From positions 725,335-789,334 of the forward strand of contig OX155954.1 in the NCBI GenBank assembly GCA_944548615.1: DNA of 64,000 nt, given 5' to 3'. Below the pieces are notes generated by a model. It saw only the letters and a list, made by a program, of their open reading frames with translations, had not been told where the DNA came from and did no database searches. Made by a program: the position numbers and the translations under genes. Shown piece by piece: positions 32,730 to 45,024 of the stretch; within the stretch, counting starts at the first letter, position 1; every line of letters starts with the position of its first letter. This DNA comes from Micropterix aruncella. Taxonomy: Eukaryota > Arthropoda > Insecta > Lepidoptera > Micropterigidae.

Positions 32730-34180
32730 ATTCTCGGGACTCGCTCGTGACTAAATTATTGTTATACACTGCAGTCGTTTGACCTCGTAACTTAACACAT
32801 TTGGATGAGGCCCGAGGGCCGATAACTTGCCGCGTGTTACTCCCACGAAGAGTCGCAACAGTGTTTTACTTTTAATTCGCTTTTTAAAAAGACAATAATG
32901 ATATCTCATTTTTTTATTCCGATCATCCTATTGTGTGATGTTGTAAAATCACCGTGCGTGACAGTGACTGTCGAGTGTACGCCTATGAAGTGCGATGAAT
33001 GAAATATTTATTATATACAAATACCTCTGCACGGCTTCAGAAGTTGTACAAAATTCCGAAGTACTCTAAAATTAGTCATAAAATGTAGAAAAACGTGGAT
33101 GTAAGATTTTCTTTGAGTAGTTTTTTGCCCCCCTGACTTGAAAACCCGCTGGAGAGCGTAGTAATCTCAAGAATCCAGCGGGTAGTACTGATAACATACC
33201 GCCTTGCGATACTTAAGCTTTTATCAAAATCATTGCCTCTTTGCCATACATGTTTGTGTTCAGTAAAATTATTGATTTTGATCCTGCAAAATTATAATTT
33301 AATTAATCTTACAAAGATCTCGTCTGTGTTTTCTCTGTATCACTATGTTATAGGTTTAAATTTATTAGTAAAATGTTACTTAAAAGCAGTAGATAAAAAA
33401 AAATAAACTTCAATCACCAAATTAATACAACGTATTTGTTTATGTAAATTATAATTGCCTGTATTCGCAGTGCGGATCGATTGCGATGTTTTAATTATTA
33501 GGGTATATATTTTTAATTAGATTAAACATTAATGAGGCATTTTGAAAATGGACGGTTATTGCGCGGACGATATGAATGACATGATTACATGTGCTTGTTT
33601 AAAAATTGCCACTATGTGATTTAGATGTTAATGTTTTTTGAAGAAAATGAACCAAACTAAAAATATACTAAATAGATAAACATCAGTTTTTTTATTAACC
33701 ACTTGCCTAACGGGTAGTTGGAAACTTCCCTACCGCCTTAATACAATGCGTGAGATCATTAAGAGGTATCTATCACCGGAAAAAACTAACATCTCATGCC
33801 TAGGAGATGCCACTGCAATGAGAATTACAAAAAACTAAGAAATTGGAGCATTTGAGACGTGGACAGAACGATCCGGAGTGTGATTTAACATCAATAAACA
33901 TCTCAAAATTCGTTCTTTTTACAAAATACGAAGTCTTTATAGATTGCCGATATGTTACATATTATGTACCTAGCTCAGATATAGAAAAGCGTTTTTGGAA
34001 AATAGCACTGATTTTTGCAAAATCATCATAAGGAAACAGTGCATAAGAATCATTACTTTTTAAAAAAAATAAGCTCACTTTACCAATGAATATTTCAGTT
34101 TACGTCTTTTAACGATAATATGAAAACAACAAAGTAATTTACCGCAACCTCAGAATCAAGTAATAATTCACCTAGTACAA
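32730..34180. other. mrj 3' UTR and downstream, no further gene
   Basis: Only a segment shared with about 16,680-16,820 (GAGATGCCACTGCAAT at about 33,804) was recognised. A 62-codon frame there has no counterpart at the other copy. Confidence 0.4.
33402..33407 (+). terminator. possible polyadenylation signal of mrj
   Basis: AATAAA lies 673 bp after the stop codon in AT-rich sequence. It is one of few clean hexamers here, but no transcript evidence is available. Confidence 0.3.
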
Positions 34181-34960
34181 GTGATTTTATTTTATTTATT
34201 TATTTATTTAATTACGTAATTTAAAAACATTTACAGTTCATGGACATGTAGGTACAATGTAATAGACAAAATAACCAGTAGCAAAAAACTGAAACCTGAT
34301 ATGCCAGAAACTGTTGCCAGATATTCCATTTCAATGTCGCCTAACTAGGCTATAGCCTGTTCTAAGGCAGACATTTAAATTAACATAATTTTATAAAAAT
34401 ATAGTAAGGTAATCGCCGTAATTTTAAGAAATAAAATTTTTGTAAATAAAAATAAATATTTTTTTACACAGAAACATGAAAATAATCCTAAAAATTTCAA
34501 TATAAATTAAAATAAAATAATTGAAAGGCCTACAATTCCTACAATTTAATAGAATAAAGAAATGGTTTGGAAATATAAATAATATAAAAGTCATTGTTTA
34601 TATACATTTTCATTTAATAACTACAAACTGTCAATCAAACATCCATACAAACTGTCATAAAAATAAACTGTCAATTTAATAACTATCACATATATAAATA
34701 CCATTCCATATATACCATTTAGACATTTATACTCAATGCTCTATCTATATTAATCCTCCCTTCCTTCATCAACCAAGACGTGACAGATTTTTTAAATGTT
34801 GTCATAGTGTTGATAGCCTTAATTGATTCAGGAAGGTGATTATAAATCCTAGGAGCTATATTTTTATTTTTTCCTAGGAGATAAATTTACTTGGAAACCT
34901 ATAAGTAGTTGCTTCAATATGATGTAAATTTTATGTCTGTCGATTTCCGGCAATGATCTA
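34181..34960 (-). mobile_element. non-LTR retrotransposon 3' tail
   Basis: On the minus strand, around 34,860-34,720, the reading is IAPRIYNHLPESIKAINTM, then TTFKKSVTSWLMKEG. This is the usual C-terminal end of CR1/Jockey-type ORF2. It is followed by a 3' UTR with CTTAGAACAGGC...GGCGAC and an (ATTT)n tail at about 34,187-34,210. Only the tail is present. Confidence 0.55.
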
Positions 34961-34999
34961 TCGTTTGATATCTGCATGGTCTAAAATAGATCTGTTAAT

Positions 35000-37900
35000 A
35001 GAAAAAAGATTGATAAGTATTCTTGACGAGGAATTTGGACGACCCTACTAATGGCTGTTAAAATGAAATATTAACATTTTGAATTAGCAAAAAAACACAG
35101 CCGTCACTCATAAGCCGTATTGAGGTAGCACAGTACCGCTGGCGTCTATTTAGTTGCCACCCTGGCGTAAAAGTTTAACCGGTTACGAACCTTTTGTGTC
35201 CTTTCTAGGAGGATATCTATCCGCAGAGCCTGCAATCGCGGAGAGCAGCAATTCGGCAGGGACGACGGGAAACGGCGGCTGCGGCGGGCAGCAACACTGT
35301 GCCACGCCGTGGCATCGACGCGTATCGTCGGGATCGCCTCAAAAAACAGTTTTGAAGCTGCGGAAATATTTTGTAAAATATTTTCCAGCCCATTTAATTT
35401 ACTTGGAAAAAAAAAAATACGGACAATTTTGAAGAGTTTCTTTTGAAGTTGTAATTTACAAAGTAATTTGAGGACTCTTCAAGAAATTTCGAGAACATAA
35501 AATATCAAGGGGATCTTATATTTTAGTCTCAAAAGTTCTCAAAAGTCGGACTGTATAAAAGCGCTTTTGGCTGCGTATAGTTTTACTTGAAAAGGGCTGG
35601 AGTGTGAGTAAATAAAAAACACTTGAAAGCACTGGTATTTTATTAACAGAGTCTTTAACAATCGCAAAATGAGCAACTCTAAAGTATTCCAGTGGCAAAA
35701 TGGTGAATGACAGCACAGTATACTGAGAGAGCAGTAAGCGCACTCTCGGGCGACAGAGCGATGCGGGGATAGGGTGCGAGTGAAGCGAGCAGACGGATAC
35801 GGCTCGCCGAACGCCGTTGCTCAGGCGTTATGCCTATAAAATTTCTGGAACGCTTGAATATATTCTCTTTCGTTCAGCGCGCTATATGGCGCGCATGCCC
35901 GCTTGATTCTGTAAGTTTCGCTCAGACACTACGATCCCTCAGCGCGGAACAGTGCGGACAACGCCTGTGGAATGATGTTTAGCAATTGTATGATGATTTG
36001 TGGTAGCCCTTAGGACTTGGGATGTCGCTTGCTTCAATTTCAATTTTGTTCTAAGAGAAGTTACTGTCTGGTATACTGTGACGGATATATTCGTTTCGGG
36101 AATTCGAGATTATTACAATTGTAATAAACTTACTCGCGTGAAAATATAAGCCCTTATATAAACAAATAGCATGGTTAAACAAACACATTGCTGGGCACGA
36201 TGTGCGACGCTGCACGTCAGTGTCTTAACCCCTCACGTTGCGAGGTAAAAACACCTATCACTTTTGCGCGCGACATATTCGCGCGCAAAAAATCGACGCG
36301 AGTCAACGGCCTTGAGAAAAACGATCATAACTTATAAACCACTAAACGGAATAAAAAAAGATAAAGAGAAAAATGATCGCATTGAAATTTGACATATAAA
36401 ACATTATAACCTTATCTCGTAAAACAATTAAGATAATAATGAATAAATATTACAAAATTGGCAAACTGAAAAAAACTCGCCTATAAAATCATTTCGATTT
36501 TTTTGTAAATACAGTTTTTGTAAATATCAAAAATTGTAAATACAGTTATGTTCTTTATTAAATGTATAACTGCAACGTTAGTATGTAACGCCAGGTTAGA
36601 CCTGATTATACCTAATCGTGGAATAACCACGAACAGAAATCGAGTGCAGGAAGGATAAATTAATGCCAAAGCAAATACACATCAAAAAACTAAATTTCAA
36701 AAAATATTGGACGCCACAGCTTTTTATAGGTTAAAGCTGAAACTAAAAAAAAAACCAGAACTCGATACAAAAAAATTAAGCACAAGATTTAACAGGGTGG
36801 GTAAGTCTCACAGGTTTGTCACTGGTTTAGCCCGTAGGTAGCAATTCTTCCTTCAGCTGTAAAAAAAAAGAAATGAGAACACGTTGCTTCTTTTCAGAGT
36901 TCTTTAATCCGCTTCTCCGCGGGCACAGCAAAACGAAGAAGGTGCAAGGCACACGATGTATAAATCACTTCACAGCACAGCAGTATATGGATATCTTCTA
37001 AAAGTTGACAGTAGGTAGGTCCGGAATTTGAATCTCCGATCTCCAAAAAAAATGCTCCGAGAAGCCGGCCGCCACGCTACGGCAGTTGAGGCTTTGCAGG
37101 TGGATTAAAGATAATTCGTATAAAAATAATAGAGGTGCTCGCCCGCCCGTCAGAAAAGAACTACATGAATTGAAAAACTGCGCCGCGCTATACTCGTCGG
37201 CAGCGACGCCGATCCTCAGCCCCTCTTACGCCTGCGCTTCCAAACTCCAAAACCACAAAAGAATGCCATTTTTGATAGGCGCAAAACTGTACGACCCCGA
37301 AAGAACAGTGATGTCACCTTTTGACGTTTCCGGCTGAACCAAAGAGAATAGAGACGTCATTGCCGTAACCGTAGCGTTCGACACCTTCTTAAACGTCAGA
37401 AAACGGTTTTTACGACTTTTACAGTCGACTTTTAAGTCAAGTTGTGACTTAATTACGACGTTACGAAAATGAAGCAGAAAACTTCGGAAAAATAGTACAG
37501 ACGCCAGAAAACGTGTGCAAATGACACCGAAACATGTAATTACATGGATCTGCACACGGAAAAGCATGAATCGCGAAAGAAATGTCATGAAAAAAGCAGT
37601 TTTTGTTACAAATGCTTTACCAAAACGATATTTTTTTTTTACTTATTTGCATACAAAAATACGGAAAAAATATTTATTTATTCAGCCAAGAAAAATTTTA
37701 TTTATTCTCGTAAAAAAAAATTTTTTTAATTTTTAATTTGTGACTACTTATGGTATTTTTTTATATGAAATTCTTTCAAAATAACTTTATTACTACATCA
37801 CTTCTTCTTAGAAAGCACACCAGAACTTTGACCTTTGTCTGATATTATAGAAAAATCTAAAGTTTTGAGAGTTTCCGCGTTCGAACCTAATAATAAACTT

Positions 37901-38449
37901 TGAATGCCCATAATATAAAATTCGTTAGATTTTTTCAATTATATTGTCTTATCATAGACTTATTATATGTCTAATAACTAATTACTATACTCCAAAGAGT
38001 CACATTTCATCGAAAAACTATGGAAAATCGCACTTTTTTCTCTCATAGTAATTATCAAAACAAGTTTCATTTTCGCGAGCCATATTAGAAAAACAACATA
38101 TAATGTTCAAAATACGCCTAATTATGTGATAACTTAGGATGTAAATGAAGCAATACCTATTTTATTAGTAAATTAAAGCGACATTACGTCATGTTTCGCG
38201 ATATATAGGGATATTTCACAAACATTACAAAATAAAAACGGCCATTTTTTCACATTGTTGGCCATTGTTGACAAAGTGTTTTCTTCGAAAATTCGTGAAA
38301 AACAGCAAATTGATTGTGGAAATTGAATAATCCTAATGGCTAAACTACTTAAAAAGGGAAATTACTTACTTTTATCCGGTATACACTGCACTTATATCCA
38401 CAAAACACTTCACAAAACAAACACTTCGCGGAACCTATACGCCGCCGCG
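35000..38449. other. long stretch without a supported gene
   Basis: A GC-rich island at about 35,200-35,345 and another at about 37,050-37,230 stand out, but neither has a matching frame plus splice sites. 35,700-36,110 holds a repeat listed separately. TTAACCCCTCACGTTGCG at 36,225 resembles a piggyBac-type end. Frames of 60-120 codons here lack motifs. Confidence 0.4.
35700..36110 (+). repeat. interspersed repeat, copy 1 of 3
   Basis: The shared blocks are GCGGGGATAGGGTGCGAGTG, a stretch rich in CGxxGAACGCC, and TTGTTCTAAGAGAAGTTACT then GTCTGGTATACTGTGAC. The other copies are at about 53,860-54,125 (+) and 59,279-59,460 (-). Class unknown and non-coding. Confidence 0.5.
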
Positions 38450-41400
38450 GGGGGGCCGATCGACACTGCTGTTTTGACGTCTAATGCTGAGTTTTTAAAT
38501 CGGCGGTCGATGTTATCGTCGTTGGCCGGCGAATGAAAGATTATTTGGCCATGTCGTCCCGCGGTCAGAAAGCATTAAAGTACGACGATTCGAATCGTAA
38601 ATTGCATTTTTCGCAGCGGCGAGCGCGATATCCAAAATCGGATGTTACGGATTGTTAGGCGGCCGCCATACATGTCCCCAAATGGATGTTACGTGCTTGA
38701 GGGGGTTAACCGTCGCAAGGAGTCACGGACAGAGTTGAACCTCACATGTCGCAGTTTGTCACCCGACCGGTCTCCTCTACCCGCGCAAATCGTATCCTTC
38801 CCTCCTCTAAAATTCCCTTCACTTGCGAAAGAGGACTGGGAATTTCATAATAATAATTTAACTTCTATTCTTGACCACTCTGTGAACCGTAATGCCCCTG
38901 CCAGCGTCCAGCTGTCGTCCTTCCAGGTGGCGGTCCATGAATACTTCTCGGGTGTTTACCCAAAATCTACCCATGTCGACCCGGTTCACAGAGAAAACGC
39001 ATTTAAGGCAAAGCTCCGTAGGCAAAAGCGGCTACTTCGTCGCCGTCGTCGTGAAGCCAAGAAAGCCGGGGATAAAGCCCTCTGCCACAACTTCTCGCGC
39101 GCGTACCGCTCTATACTAAAACTCATACAGAGGGTAGCAACGCAAAACGACAAGCGCAAGGCAGCATTTCTCAAATCCAAAGAGGAAGCCCGGTTCGACA
39201 AAAACCGTTTTAACTACAGCAAAACGGTTTTGTCTGCCACCAAGGGAAAAATCCAAATCCCGGAAGAAATGGCCACGGAATACTTTTCGACCACGTATGA
39301 GGACCCAATGCGGCTCCATAATTACAGCCCTCCGCCGGGCATTACACCTCCGCCCCTGCCTACGGTAGCTTTTGCTTCTCAACCTCCATCTCTAGATGAG
39401 ATTCTTAATCAAGTAAAGAGGAAGCCGTCGGGCTCTACTCCGGGTCCCGATGGTATTCCCTATTTAGTATACAAAAAATGCCCCTGCCTTCTGCAATATT
39501 TAGGATCCATCTTCCGAAATATATGGAATAGCGGTGTAGTCCCACAGAATTTTGGCCGAGCGACAGTCATCTTAATTCCGAAGGTCCCAGTTTGGACCGG
39601 ACCAAAGGACGCTCGGCCCATTGCTCTCACAGACACTGTGGCCCAAATCTTTTTTAGCATAGTCCACACGAGGATGAGCGAATTCATGCACCGGAATGAG
39701 TACCTTGGAGTATCAGTTCAAAAAGGCTTCATGCGTGGCGTCTCGGGCTGCCTCGAGCACAATTCTCTCCTGGCTGCTGCCATCAAGGATGCGAGACAGC
39801 ACGAACGCCAAATCAATGTATGCTGGCTCGACCTAGAGAATGCCTTTGGGTCAGTCCGACACAGTCTCCTCCACTTTGCACTCCGCTGGTACAACTTCCC
39901 ACCAGTCGTGCGTGACATTGTAGCCTCCTACTACAACTGTCTGACTTTCCATGTTAAAACGCAAGAATGGACTACCCGCTCTATACCATATTCAATTGGA
40001 CTATTTCAGGGCTGTTGCCTCTCCCCGACGATTTTTAATATAGTTTTTAATATACTGCTGGAAAGCCTGACCCAGTTTGACAGGAAGTGGGGCTACCGTT
40101 TTAAAACAGAGGGCCAATACACCTCGTCGTGCCTCGCTTTTGCCGACGACCTAACTTTCATCACCAGAAGCCCCAAGCAGCTTTCCCTGGTATTACAGAA
40201 AGTGGAGCTTTTCTGCGACTGGTCAGGCTGTATAAAAGTGAAGCCCTCCAAATGTTTTTGCCTTGGACTCGCCCGCATGGGCACAAAATTTACATCCTAT
40301 GTTGGTCTATAAGGGCTCTAATATCTCCCTTATAGACCCAAACAATCATTTCAAATTCCTCGGCAGAAAAATCACCCATCAGGGAAAAGACGTCTCGGGC
40401 GATCATGTTATAGAGCATTTCAAAAGTTGCCTGGCGAAAATAGATGCCTTGCTAATTTCTGGCCCTCGTAAGGCCTGAATCTATGACAATTATCTAACGT
40501 CACATTTGTCATGGCCCTTTCTTATTTACGATTTTACCAAAACCCAACTGTCCCGTCTAGGTGCGCTGGTGACAGCTAGTTTAAAAACCTGGCTGTCCTT
40601 AGCCAAACCAGCTGACCCCTCGACTCTCTTCAGGTCCAAACAAAATTTTGGGCTAGCGCTTAAACTGCCCTCTCTGCTCTACGCCAACTCCAGAATAACC
40701 AAAAATTCGATTCTGTGCAATTCCAAAGATCCGGCAATATCGAAGCACGTAATAAGTGGCCGTAGTGATTCAAATGATCTACAAGCCCGCGTAGACTTCC
40801 ACAAAAAGTTCCTTACTGGAATCAGCCAGAATGGCACTGGTCTGGGGTATGGCAGTACAACCACGAGCGACGTGGACTTGAAGAAGTCTCTTTTGCGGGG
40901 AGATTACGACAGCAAGAGTATGGCTCATGCTATTGGCCTTCAATGCCAGAATGATTGGACAACAATTGGGGACTTTTGCATTCCGCCTCCAATGCACTGG
41001 AAGGTAATGCTCTATGACTGGACGCCAGAGATGCTGAAATTTTATTTGAATGCCTTTCAGCATACACTTCCAGACCCCAGTAACCTCGCTCGTTGGAGCT
41101 TTGCCGAGAATAGTTCTTGTCCCCTCTGTAGCAATACCCCTTGCACAGCTAGACACATTCTAGCTGGCTGCAAGGTGGCCTTAGATCAAGGACGGTACAC
41201 TTACCGCCATGACAAAGTTCTCGCTGTTATTCGCGAGGTAATTAGTCTCTCAGTGGCTCGTGCCAACAAGGGTTTGACAGTATCCTCCAAACCCCCAATA
41301 CAGTTTGTGCGGGATGGCTCTAAAGGCAAAAAACATTTAACTACAAAACCTTTCTCAATAATCGAGAAAGCTACAGATTGGATTCTGGAGGTTGATTCGG

Positions 41401-41954
41401 TCTCTAAGCAGTATAAATTCCCTGAAAGTCTCGGATGCACAGCCCTCCGTCCAGATATAACTCTTTTCTCTCTATCTCGGAAGGTGGCTCTTATTGTAGA
41501 ATTAACTGTTCCATGGGAATCAAATATCCCAAAAGACCACGAGTACAAATTAAATAAATACCATGATCTTGCAAATGCCGTAACCCGGAACGGCTTCACT
41601 GTTCACCTTCACGCGGTGGAAGTTGGCGCTCGTGGCCTGCCAGCTAAATCTCTATTTCACCTCTTTAAAGATCTTGGCCTTTCCAGAAAAATAATCAACT
41701 CTTTCTTAGAAAAATTATCTAAAACTGCGATTTGCGCATCTCAAATTCTATGGCTTCGAAGTGGGAGTGAATGGGTGGTAAGGTGAACGCTCACATGTGG
41801 CAAGACAGCTGTCCTAAACCTACCACAGCCGGTTCGTAAGTCCGGAATCCACTGCTCACCCCCCAGAAGTGTAAAAAAAAATAGTATTATGATGGGCCCG
41901 ACTCCGGTCGGTGAATTCCATGGCAGCTCCGTTTGTATTTATTTATTATTATTA
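38450..41954 (+). mobile_element. near-complete Hero/R2-like non-LTR retrotransposon
   Basis: One long coding frame carries RT and then a restriction-like endonuclease. A 3' UTR follows, ending GGCAGCTCCGTTTGTATTTA in an ATT-rich target. Fragments at 10,742, 31,863, 46,497 and 55,119 define the family and share its 3' end. The 5' limit is uncertain. The endonuclease-downstream-of-RT order separates it from the AP-endonuclease elements in this window. It lies downstream of mrj and on its strand. Confidence 0.85.
38642..41786 (+). pseudogene. Hero-like RT plus restriction-like endonuclease, one frameshift and one stop
   Basis: Frame one (38,642-40,312) has a basic N-terminal stretch (KLRRQKRLLRRRRREAKK) and RT boxes SGSTPGPDGIPYLVYKK, QKGFMRGVSGCLEHNSLL, VCWLDLENAFGSVRHSLL, FQGCCLSPTIFN and catalytic AFADDLTFIT. 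Coding then moves to another frame near 40,290-40,310 (HPMLVYKGSNISL, FKFLGRKI). It meets an in-frame TGA at 40,476 and runs on to 41,786. The second part has CPLCSNTPCTARHILAGC (Cys-His) and RPDITLFS...VALIVELTVPWE, the PD-(D/E)xK endonuclease core. Two lesions only, so the copy is young but inactive as it stands. Confidence 0.87.
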
Positions 41955-42399
41955 CAATTCCTCGGAAGAAAGCCTCTAATTAAGGAATTTGCTGAGTAAT
42001 CCTCTGCTCAGTTTAGGTTGCTTCCCGATATACCGCCGATAAATATCAAAAATAATACACAGACCCCTTTCAATTGAGAAATGTTGGGCGATGGCGGCTG
42101 CCGAACTCAGGTAAAAGACGCAGCATTACTGGTCTCCTGTAAAACGTTAAAATAAAAACTTATCAAAATAAGCAAAGAGCGTAGGCGTATCTCAGCTAAA
42201 ACATTACTCACAGTGAATTATTATTAGCTTTAAAAGGAGCAAGGAATTGAAAAAATATGCAGTGAACGGAATTCACTGAAAGCGCATTTCTGTTTATACG
42301 AGAAAGGGTTTCAGATGTTTATTTATTTCTCAGATAAAACTCGCAACTTGTAAAATTTGCACTCTATACTGTCTTTAGAATGAGGATCTTAATGGATCT

Positions 42400-42570
42400 T
42401 GTACAGCCGGGCTCACGGGTCAGCAACCATTCGGTAGCCTCCTCGTAGGTCTGAGCACGGCATGGACTCTTGTTCCCCCCGCAACTAAGTCTGCAGGTAG
42501 GTCAGTTTCCCTTGCGTGTTGTTCTTCAGGCGCACCTGGACGGTTTGCGCATTGTGCGGCGTCGGCTAGC
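42400..42570 (+). repeat. GC-rich interspersed family, partial copy F
   Basis: This is the 5' portion of the family (CTCACGGGTCAGCAACC, GGTAGCCTCCTCG, GCGCACCTGGACGGTTTGCG). It stops at a (TTTA)n stretch. Copy G at 43,895 resumes almost where this one stops, so both may be one element split by later insertions. Confidence 0.6.
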
Positions 42571-42630
42571 CGACTATTTATTTATTTATTTATTTAATTA
42601 ATTTAACAATTCATTAACAATGCATAATTA

Positions 42631-43062
42631 TCACTAATCCTACTACTATTATAAACGCGAAAGTTTGTAAGAATTGGGCCCGATTGCGTTTCTTTGTGAA
42701 CTAAAACTAAAATTAGTCCAAGCGAACGAGACAGAGCAATACGTTAGAGCGGAAAATGAAACGAACGATCGTCGATAAATACTACCTGCCGAACTTATAC
42801 TCGTCCGAATAAATTCGAGCATATTTCGTGCGGTATAAGATTTGACCTTGGCGGGCAGTTTTAATGCGAAAAAGTGACAACCGTTCATCTCACACTCCGC
42901 TCTAGCGTATTACTATCTCGTTCACACGGACTAATTTCCGATTTTAGTTCACGAAGAAACGCAATCGAGCCCATAGGCTATAATTTATAAAGATATATAG
43001 TTTGCTATCATCATTATCACAATTTTCCATCACCACGCGGTGAAACCGCGGGGCGCAGCTAG
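42631..43062 (+). mobile_element. short non-autonomous Helitron
   Basis: The 5' end TCACTAATCCTACTACTATT is preceded by A. The 3' end has hairpin GCGGTgaaACCGC (about 43,037-43,049), then GGGGCGCAG and CTAG at 43,059-43,062, followed by T. Within it, 42,676-42,972 is a palindromic block (GGGCCCGATTGCGTTTC ... GAAACGCAATCGAGCCC) related to 13,830 and 51,267. No Rep/helicase coding. Confidence 0.75.
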
Positions 43063-43473
43063 TAATCATATAAATTTAAAAAATATATAATTAAAATTGA
43101 ACACGGCCGATATGAGCATTAGCATTTATGTACTTACTGCTGCTGCCTAACTAAGTGCCAGTACTTGTTCCAGGGCAGCTAGCTCTCTAGTTTTTAGATC
43201 ACATATATTCGGCAATTTGAATAAAAAATAAAAAGGAAAAGAAATATATATAAATATTCCCGTCACCATTACAAATTATAACTAATAATCACTAGCTAAT
43301 GATCAAAAGAGGAAATAAAACACAGAAAATAAATAATCGTGCTAATAAAATAAAATAAAATGTCAAATAATATCAAACAATAGTCACCAAAATTAATGAA
43401 TAAGTAATAGTAATAAAAAAAAAGTCAACGAAAATAATAATAATATTGTAATAAGAATTGTCAGGGATAAGAT

Positions 43474-43869
43474 TTAATGATGGGAACTGTCTCGGTATAG
43501 CAATTTGTGGATATTTTGCAGGGCGTTATGTTTTAGCCAGGAATCAATTTTGGCTTTAAAAGAAGAAGAAGACTTAGGCACATACATGTTTAAATCTTCA
43601 TCTAGCATATTAAAGATCCTGGGGGCTATGTACACAAAATGCCTCTGCCCAAAAGTGGTCTGCATTCGAGGTACGTCGAAATGCATAGTTCGAGATTGCC
43701 GCATGCAGATTGTTTGCTGAGTTCTTGTTGCGGTCTCTAAATTAGTTTGATACTCACAGAGCGCCGTTTTCACGTATAGTTGTGGTACATCTAGCACGTT
43801 ATATTCTCTGTAGAGATCATCTGAAGAGTATCTCCGAGGCTTTCTCTTTATAATTTTTAGTATTAGCAT
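43474..43869 (-). mobile_element. Jockey/CR1-like ORF2 C-terminal fragment
   Basis: The minus-strand frame of 131 codons contains RRYSSDDLYREYNVLDVPQL, RHFVYIAPRIFNML and SFKAKIDSWLKH. This is the characteristic tail after the RT thumb in Jockey/CR1-type proteins. Sequence further downstream on the minus strand (about 43,140-43,200) has the matching 3' UTR block GCCTAACTAAGTGCC. The RT core is absent. Confidence 0.62.
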
Positions 43870-43894
43870 GTATTAGCTTTTGAGCTCTAATCAA

Positions 43895-44335
43895 GGACTC
43901 CGGAATATGCACTCCGACTGATAACTGGGGGAGTCTGTCGTTTCCTATGGAGCGGGGGGAAGGAGGGAGAGGTTGTCGACCTATCGGCAGCCGCTTTTGA
44001 AATGACCAATTGGCCACCCGATTCTGTTTAAGAGACGGGCAAAGGACGCCATGGTCTGCGATAAATTCAAACTTAATTACCACTTACATTACTTACATGA
44101 ATTACCATTCCGAACCCGTAACCAGTCGGGAGGATGAAGAAATTTAACCATAACTGGTATCGAGGGTATGTGGGAGCTCATTGGGTTAACTACCCGGTAC
44201 AACGTAGTAAGGAGTTGGTCTCTCGCGGGCGGTAAGGAGTTGGTCTCCCGCGGGCGGTAAGGAGTTGGTCTCTCGCGGGCGGTAAGGAGTTGGTCTCTCT
44301 CTCCAAGTCTCTAAGCTCGCTTCAGGCTGAAATAA
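43895..44335 (+). repeat. GC-rich interspersed family, partial copy G
   Basis: The middle and part of the 3' half are present: ATAACTGGGGGAGTCTG, the CGAACCCGTAACCAGTCGGG block and GGTAAGGAGTTGGTCTC. The terminal hairpin is missing. The GGTAAGG block is expanded into a small tandem array. Confidence 0.6.
44206..44301. repeat. 25-bp tandem repeat, about 3.7 units
   Basis: The unit GGTAAGGAGTTGGTCTC plus TCGCGGGC is repeated in tandem. In other copies of the GC-rich family the corresponding GGTAAGGCGTTGG block is single, so this is a local expansion. Confidence 0.85.
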
Positions 44336-44655
44336 TGATCACATATCGTTATACCTCCATTATAAATCAAAAACACAATTATTAGACAAACTGTAATTAT
44401 GAAAAAAACTTGAGAATAAATCTGAAAACATTTGCTATAAATCTGAATCCACGTTGTTATTTTAGTAAGTAGGTTGAAGTAGGTTGATATATGAATTTAT
44501 GGATATATTAAAGAAATTACCTCAAAAATGGAGAGTGTGAATTCCTTATCTGCAGCGAGCGGAATGAAACCTAGCTCCACCAATGACCTATATTCTGTAT
44601 TTTGACCCAACCTATAATAAATCTCAAAAACCCTAAAAAAGCTCCATCGATTTGC

Positions 44656-44670
44656 TTTATTTATTTATTT
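44656..44670 (-). terminator. polyadenylation signals of the BRCC36-like gene
   Basis: Overlapping AATAAA hexamers on the minus strand lie 40-55 bp past the stop codon, a normal distance for a short 3' UTR. Confidence 0.5.
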
Positions 44671-44710
44671 TAAGTAGTAATAAATGCGAAATATAGTGAG
44701 GTAATTATTA

Positions 44711-44983
44711 TTATAATAGACCAACATTTTCCATTTTGGCCACAAGCTCGTTCCGATGTTTCTGCAGTGCCGTCAGTCGCACTGTTGATAATGAATTCCT
44801 TGCCGCTAAAACCTCCAGCATTGGCCGGGACATTTTTTCGACAATGTGTCCTAATGCTATGGTTCTGACTGCCGCATTGTGTTGCCTCGTGAGAATATCT
44901 TCCGTGTCCTCGTAGCCGGCCGTTTCCATCGAGTATGCTTCGTCTTCTTCGTCATTCAGGATTGTCGGGAGTTGTGTCAGAGT
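44711..44983 (-). CDS. BRCC36-like exon 4 (C-terminus)
   Basis: The acceptor TCTCTATCCACTTGCAG (minus strand) precedes TLTQLPTILNDEEDEAY. This parallels the ELPxILxxEExxAY segment of BRCC36. A predicted helical end follows (KMSRPMLEVLAARNS, TALQKHRNELVAKMENVGLL), which in the family forms the coiled coil that pairs with Abraxas proteins. The exon enters in phase 0 and ends in a stop at 44,711. An ATG-initiated reading of the same frame would begin two codons into the intron and is not the real start. Confidence 0.87.
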   Translation of the reverse strand, partial: TLTQLPTILNDEEDEAYSMETAGYEDTEDILTRQHNAAVRTIALGHIVEKMSRPMLEVLAARNSLSTVRLTALQKHRNELVAKMENVGLL

Positions 44984-45024
44984 CTGCAAGTGGATAGAGA
45001 CTTTAGTTGAGGCTGTTTAAAAAC

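Noticed and set aside
37086..37736. Frames of 60-120 codons on both strands
   Set aside because: No domain, no splice-bounded continuation, and they overlap each other in different frames.
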